From positions 1 through 62,807 of the forward strand of contig JAEUWC010000018.1 in NCBI GenBank assembly GCA_016786465.1: a stretch of 62,807 nt of DNA, in the 5' to 3' direction. Shown here one piece after another: positions 51,399 to 59,788 of the stretch. Position 1 is the stretch's first letter, and each line of letters starts with the position of its first letter. Made by a program: the position numbers and the translations under genes. The notes under the pieces are model-generated. The model was given only the letters and a program-made list of their open reading frames with translations, was not told where the DNA came from and did no database searches. The DNA comes from Bdellovibrionales bacterium. Lineage in GTDB: Bacteria > Bdellovibrionota > UBA1018.

Positions 51399-53223
51399 TC
51401 GTTCACTGGCATCGGCGCCGGCACCGTCGCCGGTTCCATCCGAAACCGCTGAAATGAAGGAATTCCTGGCACTTCCGTCCAAGGACCTGGAAGTCATCGG
51501 AATGGTTGGTCAGGACGGTCTGAGCATCGTGAATCTTCCGATCGGCGATCAAATGTTGAAGCCGGGTGACACCGTGGTGTTGCGTTTATCCGGATTCGAA
51601 CCCGATACGGCGGCGGGCTGGACTTACGATGTTCCAAAGGGAATGCCGGCGATTCTGGATGCTGGTTTTGTGGTCGAAAGTTATATCCCCGGGCAAGGCG
51701 AACCGTCGCGCGCGAAGGGTAAGGATCTTTTTGTTTCAGCAACCGTGACGCGCCCCGGGCGTCTGACGCTTCCGTCATTTCAAGCGCGTGACCCCAGCGG
51801 AAAAGCGCAGATTCGAACCAACCCGTGGAGCATCGACGTCGGGACTGTTTTCAAATCGCAGGAAGAAGCGCAGAAAGCGGAATTGGCGCCGCCGCGACCC
51901 CCAGTCGGATTGCCGCTTCCCACTTTCATTTTGGCATCGGGACTGGTGGTCTTTGGGCTAGTTGCATTGGTCTTGTCGCGCTTTCTTTTGAAAGTTTATC
52001 GCAAGTACCGCGATCGTCCAAAAATGGTCTTGCCCGACGTTCCGCTGCCCGAAGACACGGTGGCGTTGAAAAAGCTGGAACAGCTTCGGGCCGAAGGGCT
52101 TGCGAAAGCTGGAAAACACAAGGCCCATTACTTTCGTACCAGTGAAATCATGAAAGAATACCTTTCATCTCGTTATGAATTTGATGCACGTGAATCGACG
52201 TCACAGGAAATTCTGCGGGCATTGGAAGCTCAGAACCGGGTTCCAGAAGAAAAAATGGCGGAACTTGAAAGACTTTTCGAGCGCCTGGACGTGATCAAGT
52301 TCACAGACCAGATCCCCGGTCCCACGGATCCCGATCGCATCATTCAAGACGCGGTTCAATGGGTCACAACAACCAAGCGTCCTACGACGATCATCACACC
52401 GGGTGGAATTCAACCGGCCAAGCCTTTGGCTGTGATGATCGCCTTGGCAGCCGGACTAACTTGGACTGCACCGGCGAAAGCAAGCCAACCCACGGTCGGT
52501 GCCTATTTGGAAAACGAAAAAGGATTGGATGCCTTCAAGAAGGGAAAGCCCGAAGAAGCGATTCGCCATTTTGGTGCTGCGCAGGCGCATGATCCCAGGG
52601 ATCCGTCGCTGCAGTTCAATCAGGGTTCGGTGCAAATGGAAGCGGGTGATACCGAAGCCGCGATTTCAGCGCTGAAGGGGGCGACCGAAGAAGCCAAGCG
52701 CGGTCGCAGTTTTGGAATGGAAGGTTGGGCGTCGTATAACCTGGGAAGTGCGTATGCAAAGAAGCAGCAGAACGCTGAAGCGATTGCAGCATGGACTAAG
52801 GCCATTCAGGCGGCGCGAAGGTCGGGCGATCAGCGCCTGGAATTGGATGCTCGCAAGAACATAGAAATCCTTTCCAAGAAACAGCAGAACCAAAGCCAAG
52901 ATCAAAAAAACCAAGAAAACAAAGACAAGAAAGATCAGAACCAAGATCAGCAGCAACAGCAGCAGGCGAAGAACAATCAGAACGGCGACCCAAAAGATCA
53001 AAAGAAAGACGAAAAAGATCCCAAAGGCGACCAGGGCAAAGATCAGCAGGCTAAGAATTACCAGGATCCGTCCAAGGGACGGCAGAAAGAATTCAAATCT
53101 CAGAAGCTTAACAAAGAAGATGCCGAACGGGTGATGGCTGAACTTTCTTCTCGAGAAAAGGAACTTCAAGGAAAACTGAACAAGCAGAAGGGGGGGATGC
53201 AGGCCAATGAAAAGGATTGGTAA
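51391..53223 (+). CDS. Fused DUF4381-like / BatC-like TPR membrane protein
   Basis: The 610-aa product begins with a beta-rich periplasmic-type domain (about 30-165), one membrane helix (LASGLVVFGLVALVLSRFLL), then a cytoplasmic helical domain with HYFRTSEIMKEYLSSRYEFD, as in DUF4381 proteins of Bat operons. At about 345-365 comes a second hydrophobic segment ending in an AKA signal-cleavage-like site (LAVMIALAAGLTWTAPAKA), and then TPR repeats (AYLENEKGLDAFKKGKPEEA, WASYNLGSAYAKKQQNAEAI) and a long Gln/Lys/Asp-rich tail, the layout of BatC. So two proteins that are usually separate seem joined. The vWA proteins BatA and BatB that normally lie between them are absent. Start is a GTG overlapping DUF58 by 8 nt. 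Confidence 0.85.
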   Translation: MASRSLASAPAPSPVPSETAEMKEFLALPSKDLEVIGMVGQDGLSIVNLPIGDQMLKPGDTVVLRLSGFEPDTAAGWTYDVPKGMPAILDAGFVVESYIPGQGEPSRAKGKDLFVSATVTRPGRLTLPSFQARDPSGKAQIRTNPWSIDVGTVFKSQEEAQKAELAPPRPPVGLPLPTFILASGLVVFGLVALVLSRFLLKVYRKYRDRPKMVLPDVPLPEDTVALKKLEQLRAEGLAKAGKHKAHYFRTSEIMKEYLSSRYEFDARESTSQEILRALEAQNRVPEEKMAELERLFERLDVIKFTDQIPGPTDPDRIIQDAVQWVTTTKRPTTIITPGGIQPAKPLAVMIALAAGLTWTAPAKASQPTVGAYLENEKGLDAFKKGKPEEAIRHFGAAQAHDPRDPSLQFNQGSVQMEAGDTEAAISALKGATEEAKRGRSFGMEGWASYNLGSAYAKKQQNAEAIAAWTKAIQAARRSGDQRLELDARKNIEILSKKQQNQSQDQKNQENKDKKDQNQDQQQQQQAKNNQNGDPKDQKKDEKDPKGDQGKDQQAKNYQDPSKGRQKEFKSQKLNKEDAERVMAELSSREKELQGKLNKQKGGMQANEKDW

Positions 53224-55186
53224 GCTGATACTTCTTTATACGCTGCCGCTTCTTTGCTTTTCGCTGACTGCCCCCATGGCACGCGCAGCGCCCGACGTGG
53301 ATTTCCAAGCAACCGTCGATAAGGACCAAATCACTGAAGACGATTCGATCACTTTGCGAATCACGGTCAAGGTCGACGGGAACGCTCAGATTGGAAATGT
53401 GCAGTATCAGGCACCTGACTTCATGCTGGTCAACCAATTCGACAATAGCTTTATGGAAAGCTATTACGAAAACGGCAAGTTCGGGGTTCGCAATTCGCGC
53501 GAAATGACCCGCGTGCTTCGTCCGAACCGGACCGGAAAGATTTTCATTTCGGGAATTTCTTTAAGTGTAAACGGCACTTCGCATTCCGCACCCAGCATTG
53601 GGATTGTGGTCAGCCAAGGGGGCCAGGGGACACCGCCGCCACCCAGTTATGGTGGCGCCGGCGTAGGTCTTCGAGGGGCTGGAAAGCGACCTCCGGGTTC
53701 AAGCAAAGACGTCTTTGTTCGCGCCGAAGTCGACAAAGACCACGTGTATAAAGGTGAACAGGTCATCGTCAGTTATTACCTTTATGCCCGCGTACGCGTT
53801 TTCAATGTTCAAGTGGATAAGTATCCCACCTTCACGGGCTTTCTTCGCGAAGACCTAGATATTCCTGTGGTGACTTCGAATCGTTTCAATTGGGAAAGGG
53901 TCAATCTAGACGGTGTTCCCTATCAACGCGGACTTTTGGCGCGTTATGCGTTGTATCCGCTGAAGGAAGGAAATCTAGACGTCGACACGATGGCGCTTCG
54001 GGCTTCTCATTATTCGCAAAGGCCCGGAATGCCGGAAGTGGATGAAGATGACCCATTTGCTCCGTTCATGAATTTCTTCCAATCGATGGCGCCGGTTTCG
54101 TCGACGTCGACCAGTGATCGGGTTCCGGTGCAAGTGACCCCACTTCCAGCAGAAGGACGTCCCGCCGATTTTGGCGGAGCCGTCGGAGAATTTGACATCG
54201 TTTCTGCCACGGATCGGTATCAGATTCGTGCAGGTGAACCCCTGACCTTGACGGTGAAAATCGAAGGGCGCGGCAATCCTTCCATCATTGAAGAACCCAA
54301 AGTTCAGTGGCCATCTGGGTTTCAGGTTTACGAAACCAAAGGGCGAACCAAGAGCGGGAAGGGTGGAGTCGGCGAACGAATCTTCGAAATCCTTTTGATT
54401 CCAAAAAACGCAGGGACGCTTGAAATCCCAGGCATTCCGCTAAGCTACTTTGACCCGAAGAAAAAGCAGTACGTTTCGAAAGCTTCGAAACCGATTTCGA
54501 TCCAAGTTCTTGATGCCGCGCCAGGATCCGCTGCGGCCCAGGCGCTCCAAGGTGCTCCTCCCGGAACCAAGGTCACGGGGAACGAGGCTTCGCAAGTCGC
54601 ACCTCAGGGTTCCTTGGCTCAGAAACCCATTGATGTTTCCGGCAAAGGCCTAGAAGGCGACACCTTTGGCCAAGGACTGGGTTACTTCCTTTCCGTAATT
54701 GGGTTTCGATACTTGCCCTGGGCGATCCTTTGCATTGTCCTTTTCATGGCTTTGGCATTCTATGTTCAAGCCCGACGGGGCAGGGATCCCGAACCCGAAG
54801 GAAGTGGCAGCAAGGGTTGGCGGAAAAAGCGAAGTTCACTTTGGACCAACCTTCAAAACCAGGCCAAGGCAGCGCGGAAGTCAGCGACTCAACAAGATGT
54901 GTTGAAATCCTATGACCTGCTTGCGACGGCGATCTTCGATCTCCTGGATCAACGTTATGGGGTGTCTTCCCGCAGTTTAAGTCGACGCGATTTAAAGGCC
55001 GTTTTGGTTCAGGAAAAAGGGATGGACGAAAAGCTTTTCAGCCGGATCGCCCAAGTCCTTGAATTTGCTGAAACGGTTCGTTTTGCCGCACAAGCTGGCG
55101 TCATTTCTGAAAAAGAGTACCGCGAAAAATTGGAATTCTGGGTTTCGGAAACAATCCAGGTTGAGAATCAGTTTTCTTTTAGCTAG
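53207..55186 (+). CDS. batD: BatD-like membrane protein
   Basis: The 659-aa product has a signal peptide (LILLYTLPLLCFSLTAPMARA), tandem beta-sandwich domains in the first about 440 residues (VDFQATVDKDQITEDDSITL, DKDHVYKGEQVIVSYYL, AGEPLTLTVKIEGRGNPSIIEE), one membrane helix near 510-530 (LPWAILCIVLFMALAFYV), and a helical cytoplasmic tail. This is the BatD family, thought to scaffold Bat complexes in the periplasm. It overlaps the preceding gene by 17 nt and is last in the set 46266-55186. Confidence 0.92.
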   Translation: MKRIGKLILLYTLPLLCFSLTAPMARAAPDVDFQATVDKDQITEDDSITLRITVKVDGNAQIGNVQYQAPDFMLVNQFDNSFMESYYENGKFGVRNSREMTRVLRPNRTGKIFISGISLSVNGTSHSAPSIGIVVSQGGQGTPPPPSYGGAGVGLRGAGKRPPGSSKDVFVRAEVDKDHVYKGEQVIVSYYLYARVRVFNVQVDKYPTFTGFLREDLDIPVVTSNRFNWERVNLDGVPYQRGLLARYALYPLKEGNLDVDTMALRASHYSQRPGMPEVDEDDPFAPFMNFFQSMAPVSSTSTSDRVPVQVTPLPAEGRPADFGGAVGEFDIVSATDRYQIRAGEPLTLTVKIEGRGNPSIIEEPKVQWPSGFQVYETKGRTKSGKGGVGERIFEILLIPKNAGTLEIPGIPLSYFDPKKKQYVSKASKPISIQVLDAAPGSAAAQALQGAPPGTKVTGNEASQVAPQGSLAQKPIDVSGKGLEGDTFGQGLGYFLSVIGFRYLPWAILCIVLFMALAFYVQARRGRDPEPEGSGSKGWRKKRSSLWTNLQNQAKAARKSATQQDVLKSYDLLATAIFDLLDQRYGVSSRSLSRRDLKAVLVQEKGMDEKLFSRIAQVLEFAETVRFAAQAGVISEKEYREKLEFWVSETIQVENQFSFS

Positions 55187-55241
55187 TCTCCGTTTTGCAG
55201 GGGTTGGCATGGTGTCCACCCCATTTACGAAAGGAAAAATC

Positions 55242-57485
55242 ATGTCCTCTTTTAGTGGCGGTCTTGGACCGCGCGCTCGTTTTGAAGCTATCCGCGAATT
55301 GACCTCGCGAACCCCCCGAAAATTTGATCCCCCCCGTGATGCCAATGGCAAGCGCCTGGCCATTTCGGAATTCTACGGAATGCACACCTTTGGCCTTCGC
55401 CAAATGAAAGAAAAGCTTCCGAAAGACGTCTATCAAAAGTTGGCGTCGACGATCGAAATGGGTAAAAAGTTGGACCCATCGATTGCAAACACCGTCGCAA
55501 ACGCCATCAAAGAATGGGCAATTGCCCGCGGCGTGACCCACTTCACCCATTGGTTCCAGCCACAAACGGGATCGACTGCAGAAAAGCATGATGCGTTCTT
55601 GTCGTTTGACGACAGCGGACACGTCATCGAAAAGTTTTCTGGATCACAACTGATCCAATCTGAACCGGATGCTTCCAGCTTCCCTTCAGGCGGCATGCGC
55701 ACGACCTTTGAAGCTCGTGGATATACCGCTTGGGATCCTTCCAGCCCAGTTTTCATCATGGAATCAGCAAGCACCAAGACCCTTTGCATTCCTTCGGTCT
55801 TCATCAGCTACCACGGCGATGCGCTGGACGAAAAAACTGCGCTTCTTCGTTCGATGGACGTGTTGTCATCGAAGGCCGTTGAACTTCTGCACAAGATTGG
55901 TTTGAAAGACGTCAAGCGCGTCGTCCCGACCTTGGGTGTGGAACAGGAATACTTCCTGATCGATCGCGCTTTCTATCAACAGCGTCCTGATCTGGTGATG
56001 TCGGGCCGTTCTTTAGTGGGCGGTCAGCCCCCGAAAGGTCAACAGTTGGAAGATCACTACTTCGGGTCAATCCCATCACGCGTTCAAGCGTACATGGCCG
56101 AAGTCGAACATGAACTGTACAAGTTGGGCGTACCCGTCAAGACTCGTCACAACGAAGTTGCTCCGTCCCAGTTTGAAACCGCACCGATTTTCGAAGAAGC
56201 CAACGTCGCCACTGACCACAACCAGTTGACGATGGAAGTCCTTCGAAAAGTTGCGCTTCGCCACAACTTTTCGTGCCTGCTGCATGAAAAGCCTTTCGCG
56301 GGCGTCAACGGAAGCGGAAAGCACAACAACTGGTCGATGGGAATCGCAGCAAGCGGTCCCGAACTGGACGGCGACAATTTACTAGATCCAGGTCAAACCC
56401 CACGCGACAACCTTCGCTTCTTGTTGGTCTTGGCGTCGGTTTTGAAGGGCGTTCATAAGAACGCAGGACTTCTGCGTGCATCGATCGCATCCAGCGGAAA
56501 CGATCACCGACTAGGAGCAAACGAAGCTCCGCCGGCCATCATTTCGGTATTTGTCGGCGATCTTCTTTCGAAGATCTTGGACGAAGTCGAAGCAGGTGCT
56601 GGAACCCGTGGCGGAGAAAGCGCTGAAGCCGCTGTCATCAAGATGGGTGTCAGCAAGCTTCCTGAAGTCATGAAGGACAACACGGATCGTAACCGTACTT
56701 CGCCTTTTGCTTTCACGGGCAACAAGTTCGAATTCCGCGCAGTCGGTTCGTCCGCTTCGACCGCTTTCCCTGCAACGATTGTGAACGCAGTCATCGCAGA
56801 CGGAATCGCTGAAGTGACCGGCTACTTGGATGCAGAACTGAAATCCGGCAAAGCATTGGATGTCGCGATTTTGGCTGCGGTTCAAAAAGCCGCGAAAGAA
56901 ACGAAGGCCATTCGTTTCGAAGGCAACGGTTATTCGGAAGAATGGGTGAAGGAAGCGGAAAAGCGCGGTCTTCAGAATCTGCGCAAGACCCCGGAAGCGC
57001 TTGAACAACTGATTTCGCCAGCGGCGAAAAAAGTGCTGACTAGCCTGGGCGTTTTCACCGAAGCGGAATTGGTTTCGCGCTACCATGTTCGCGTCGAACG
57101 CTACGTGAAGAATCTTCTGATCGAAGTCGATACGCTTCGCCAGATGGTGGACACTGTGATCCTTCCCGCTTGCATGATGTACCACGGGGCTTTGGCTTCG
57201 GCGGTTGCAGCTGCGAAGACGGCAGGCGTTTCTTCACCATCCAGCGGAACCTGCGACAAGGTCGGAACTTTGATTGCTTCGCTTCAGACCAAGCGCGCCG
57301 CTTTGGAATCTGCTTTCCACAAAGTGGAACAGCTGGGTTCGGAAGACGAAAAGGCGAAATTCCTGTCCCGCGATATTTCGGTCTTGATGGCCGAAGTTCG
57401 TTCAATTGCGGATGAATTGGAAGCCATCGTCGCAGACGACTTCTGGCCGCTTCCGAAGTACCGCGAAATGCTTTTCTTAAGCTAA
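55242..57485 (+). CDS. glnN: Type III glutamine synthetase (GlnN)
   Basis: The 747-aa protein, about the length of GSIII, has the type III start (RPEIFGMHTFG-like: FYGMHTFGLRQMKEKLP) and catalytic blocks GVEQEYFLID, TRHNEVAPSQFETAP, GVNGSGKHNNWSMG and NRTSPFAFTGNKFEFRAVG. It makes glutamine from glutamate, ammonia and ATP. It is not the short GlnA (about 470 aa). Start at 55242 has AAAGGA 6 nt upstream; the frame is open further up but overlaps batD. A strong terminator follows at 57510. Confidence 0.96.
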   Translation: MSSFSGGLGPRARFEAIRELTSRTPRKFDPPRDANGKRLAISEFYGMHTFGLRQMKEKLPKDVYQKLASTIEMGKKLDPSIANTVANAIKEWAIARGVTHFTHWFQPQTGSTAEKHDAFLSFDDSGHVIEKFSGSQLIQSEPDASSFPSGGMRTTFEARGYTAWDPSSPVFIMESASTKTLCIPSVFISYHGDALDEKTALLRSMDVLSSKAVELLHKIGLKDVKRVVPTLGVEQEYFLIDRAFYQQRPDLVMSGRSLVGGQPPKGQQLEDHYFGSIPSRVQAYMAEVEHELYKLGVPVKTRHNEVAPSQFETAPIFEEANVATDHNQLTMEVLRKVALRHNFSCLLHEKPFAGVNGSGKHNNWSMGIAASGPELDGDNLLDPGQTPRDNLRFLLVLASVLKGVHKNAGLLRASIASSGNDHRLGANEAPPAIISVFVGDLLSKILDEVEAGAGTRGGESAEAAVIKMGVSKLPEVMKDNTDRNRTSPFAFTGNKFEFRAVGSSASTAFPATIVNAVIADGIAEVTGYLDAELKSGKALDVAILAAVQKAAKETKAIRFEGNGYSEEWVKEAEKRGLQNLRKTPEALEQLISPAAKKVLTSLGVFTEAELVSRYHVRVERYVKNLLIEVDTLRQMVDTVILPACMMYHGALASAVAAAKTAGVSSPSSGTCDKVGTLIASLQTKRAALESAFHKVEQLGSEDEKAKFLSRDISVLMAEVRSIADELEAIVADDFWPLPKYREMLFLS

Positions 57486-57509
57486 GCGCGGCAAATGAAA
57501 GAAACTGTG

Positions 57510-57544
57510 CCCCTGCTTCTAGGTTCTAGAAGCAGGGGTTTTTT
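57510..57544 (+). terminator. Intrinsic terminator of glnN
   Basis: A perfect 13-bp stem, CCCCTGCTTCTAG with CTAGAAGCAGGGG around loop GTT, followed by six T (57539-57544). Ends the glnN transcript. Confidence 0.95.
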
Positions 57545-57647
57545 ATGTCTTTGATTTTTTTGGATTTTTAAATTCCTTCGGGGCGTTCACTTGACAGATC
57601 CAAGCTTGAATCCATTTCTTAAGTCAAGAACAGGAGGAAAACTGATT

Positions 57648-58028
57648 ATGTTGAACTATTACTTTTGGAACCTACCGGAAGCCAGGTCTTGGGAAATGGA
57701 AGAATCCGAAGATCATTACCTTCTGGACTTAGAAATTCCCGGAGTCCCGTCGGATAAGATTGCTTTGGAGGCCGCAGAAAATCGGATCACCGTTTCTGGC
57801 GAGCATCGCAAAGGCAAGTTCCATCGAACCTTTAGTTTGCCGATGGATGTGGATGCTTCCAAGATCGAAGCAAACCATCAAGACGGTGTTCTTCGGATCC
57901 TTTTGCCAAAGGTCGAAGCCGCAAAGCCAAGGCAAATCAAGATCAGTTCGGGATCAGGCCACGGCCTTTTTTCGAAACTGATCGGTCAATCGGCTTCAAA
58001 TCCATCCAAGGACAAAGTCGCTTCTTAA
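57648..58028 (+). CDS. Small heat-shock protein Hsp20
   Basis: A 126-aa alpha-crystallin protein: YLLDLEIPGVPSDKIALEAAENRITVSGEH, FHRTFSLPMDVDASKIEA and DGVLRILLPK match the domain, with the A-x-x-x-N-G-V-L-type end (HQDGVLRILLPK). Holding chaperone for unfolded protein in the cytoplasm. The start has AGGAGG 11 nt upstream. TTGACA at 57591-57596 is a possible -35 box, but no good -10 is in place. Confidence 0.93.
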   Translation: MLNYYFWNLPEARSWEMEESEDHYLLDLEIPGVPSDKIALEAAENRITVSGEHRKGKFHRTFSLPMDVDASKIEANHQDGVLRILLPKVEAAKPRQIKISSGSGHGLFSKLIGQSASNPSKDKVAS

Positions 58029-58041
58029 TTCGTCGTTTATA

Positions 58042-58076
58042 GTCCCCGTTTCTTTCTTGGAAACGGGGACTTTTTT
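58042..58076 (+). terminator. Intrinsic terminator of hsp20
   Basis: An 11-bp stem GTCCCCGTTTC/GAAACGGGGAC, 7-nt loop, then six T (58071-58076). Confidence 0.95.
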
Positions 58077-58108
58077 CATTCCATCGGTTTTGAACAAGAA
58101 GGTGCTTC

Positions 58109-58675
58109 ATGAAAATTTTTGAATCAAAAATTCTCATTGGGTTCTTGTGTTTTTTGGTGGGGATTGGGGCGGTTCTTGCGGCACAAAAGTTACTGGTTCC
58201 GCCCAAAAAAGAACTGGTCTTTGCGTCCGGTATGAAGCCCATGCTGGACCAGTTTTACGATGACGAATTCTTTAGTCGGTCGCGCGATCCATTCGAACAA
58301 ATGCGAAAGATGCGCAATCGAATGATCAAGGAATTCGACGGATCGAATCCGGGCGGGTTATTTGATTCTTGGTACCAGGGCCGCTTTGGCGGCGGCGATG
58401 TCGCAGAAATCAAGAAGCGAGAAGACAAGGGTTTTGTTTATTACGACATCGCCATTCCTGGTTTGGATCCGAAGAACTTGAAAGTTCGCGTCCAGAACGG
58501 GCAAATCAATGTATCGGGCAAGATTGAAAAAAAGACTGAAGAAGAAGGCAATTCCAGCTTCGTTAGTTCAAGCTTTCATCGGTCATTCCCTGCCCCGCCC
58601 GAAGTTGATTCCAACCGCGTTGAAATCGAACAAGCGGACGGTCAAGTGACCTTGAAGTTTCCAAGGCAGGGCTAA
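58109..58675 (+). CDS. Membrane-anchored Hsp20-like protein
   Basis: The 188-aa product has an N-terminal membrane helix or uncleaved signal (ILIGFLCFLVGIGAVLAA), then a Met/Arg/Phe-rich helical section (about 40-85), then an alpha-crystallin-like domain from about residue 98 (KGFVYYDIAIPGLDPKNLKV, GQINVSGKIEKKTEEE, FHRSFPAPPEVDSNRVEIEQ, DGQVTLKFPR). The closest parallel within the window is the Hsp20 gene just upstream, but here the chaperone domain would face the periplasm. AAGGTGCTTC upstream of the ATG serves as ribosome binding site. Confidence 0.85.
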   Translation: MKIFESKILIGFLCFLVGIGAVLAAQKLLVPPKKELVFASGMKPMLDQFYDDEFFSRSRDPFEQMRKMRNRMIKEFDGSNPGGLFDSWYQGRFGGGDVAEIKKREDKGFVYYDIAIPGLDPKNLKVRVQNGQINVSGKIEKKTEEEGNSSFVSSSFHRSFPAPPEVDSNRVEIEQADGQVTLKFPRQG

Positions 58676-58681
58676 TGACTT

Positions 58682-58927
58682 TCACTTGCCGCGTGACAGA
58701 AAACTATGGGCAACAAAAAGTCCGGTGAACATTCCGACAGTGCGGGCCAATTCCAGCGCCACGGCTGCCATCTGAAGTGGTTCGGTTTCAAGTGAAGTTT
58801 GGGTTTCTGCTGCAGCCGCATCAGGGCCCAGTTGAAGCGGGTCAGATTTGGGGTTGCTTGGGGCGGGTCCGGTTTGGCCCGACTTGGCCGATTTTCTAAA
58901 CGGGTCACGTCCTAAGCGAGAGCTCAT
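58682..58927 (-). CDS. Small protein with proline-rich start and amphipathic C-terminal helix, coupled to parA
   Basis: An 81-aa product whose ATG overlaps the stop of parA (ATGA). The first about 50 residues are disordered, Pro/Ser/Ala-rich (SGQTGPAPSNPKSDPLQLGP), the last about 30 form a hydrophobic helix (MAAVALELARTVGMFTGLFV) that could be a membrane segment or partner-binding helix. No family recognised. It may be a partner of the orphan ParA. Another frame on this strand (58672-58908) is rejected since it has tryptophan-rich, atypical composition. Confidence 0.7.
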   Translation of the reverse strand: MSSRLGRDPFRKSAKSGQTGPAPSNPKSDPLQLGPDAAAAETQTSLETEPLQMAAVALELARTVGMFTGLFVAHSFLSRGK

Positions 58928-59727
58928 TTCTGCACCCCTTCCGCGCTTAGGCGGCGAATGACTTCATCAGCCGCTTTCTGAAAGTCGTTGGCGCCCTTAC
59001 TTTTGCGGTCGTATTCGAAAACGCTTTGCCCATGTCCTGTGCTTTCTGTCACCGACGCGTTGTCATGTATCTGCGTTTCGAAGACCAGGTTTCCGAATTC
59101 AGCCGACAAAACAGAAAGGACTTCCGAAGTCAGTTTGCGGCGACCCGAAACCAAGCTTGGAAGAATGCCCAGAATCTTCAGGCGCGGGTTCCATCGCCTT
59201 CGAACGTCGTCGATCGAAGCCTTCAATTTCGAAATCCCTTCCAGACCGAAGAATTCAGGTTGGACGGGAATCAAAACTTCATCGGCTGCGACCATCGCAT
59301 TCAGCGTGATCAGATTCATCGCCGGCGGCGTATCGATCAGTACAAAATCGTATTCAGGCGCCAGGTCCCACAAAAATTCTTGAAGCAGTCCTTCTTTGTC
59401 TGAACGGCTAAAAAGGTAGTATTCCACGCCCGAAAGGGCACCGTCCGAAGGGATCAGATCTAGACCTGACTGCGTTTTTGCGATGAAAGCCTTTTTTTCA
59501 TGCGTTTCAAGGTCACGCTTCGAAAGGTACATTTCGTCCAAAGTTCGAAGGCCCGGATAGGCTTCAGAACCGGGTTCGACACCCAGGTAGCTGGTCAGGT
59601 TGGCCTGGGGATCGCTATCGATGACCAGAACCTTCTTTCCGGCAAGCTTTAGGCCCGCTGCCAGATTCATGGTCGTGGTGGTCTTGCCGACGCCGCCTTT
59701 TTGGTTAGCAATGACAATGATCTTCAT
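58924..59727 (-). CDS. parA: ParA-family ATPase (orphan)
   Basis: The 267-aa protein has the deviant Walker A KGGVGKTTT (residues 10-18), Walker A' in DFVLIDTPPAMNLITLNAM and VLIPVQPEFFGLEGISKL, all typical of the ParA/Soj group. These ATPases place chromosomes, plasmids or large protein complexes in the cell. No parB, parS-like repeat or 16S methyltransferase gene is nearby, so it may position something other than the chromosome; the small coupled gene at 58682 is the only obvious partner. It diverges from ribF with 61 nt between. Confidence 0.92.
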   Translation of the reverse strand: MKIIVIANQKGGVGKTTTTMNLAAGLKLAGKKVLVIDSDPQANLTSYLGVEPGSEAYPGLRTLDEMYLSKRDLETHEKKAFIAKTQSGLDLIPSDGALSGVEYYLFSRSDKEGLLQEFLWDLAPEYDFVLIDTPPAMNLITLNAMVAADEVLIPVQPEFFGLEGISKLKASIDDVRRRWNPRLKILGILPSLVSGRRKLTSEVLSVLSAEFGNLVFETQIHDNASVTESTGHGQSVFEYDRKSKGANDFQKAADEVIRRLSAEGVQK

Positions 59728-59788
59728 GCGTGTTGCCCCTTCTGGGTCTTATCTTGCGCGGTTTTGGAAAATTTGGGAATAGAAGTTC

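Noticed and set aside
58672-58908. Alternative 78-codon frame next to parA
   Set aside because: It overlaps the frame coupled to parA by ATGA, and its Trp/His/Arg-rich composition is typical of an out-of-frame reading.
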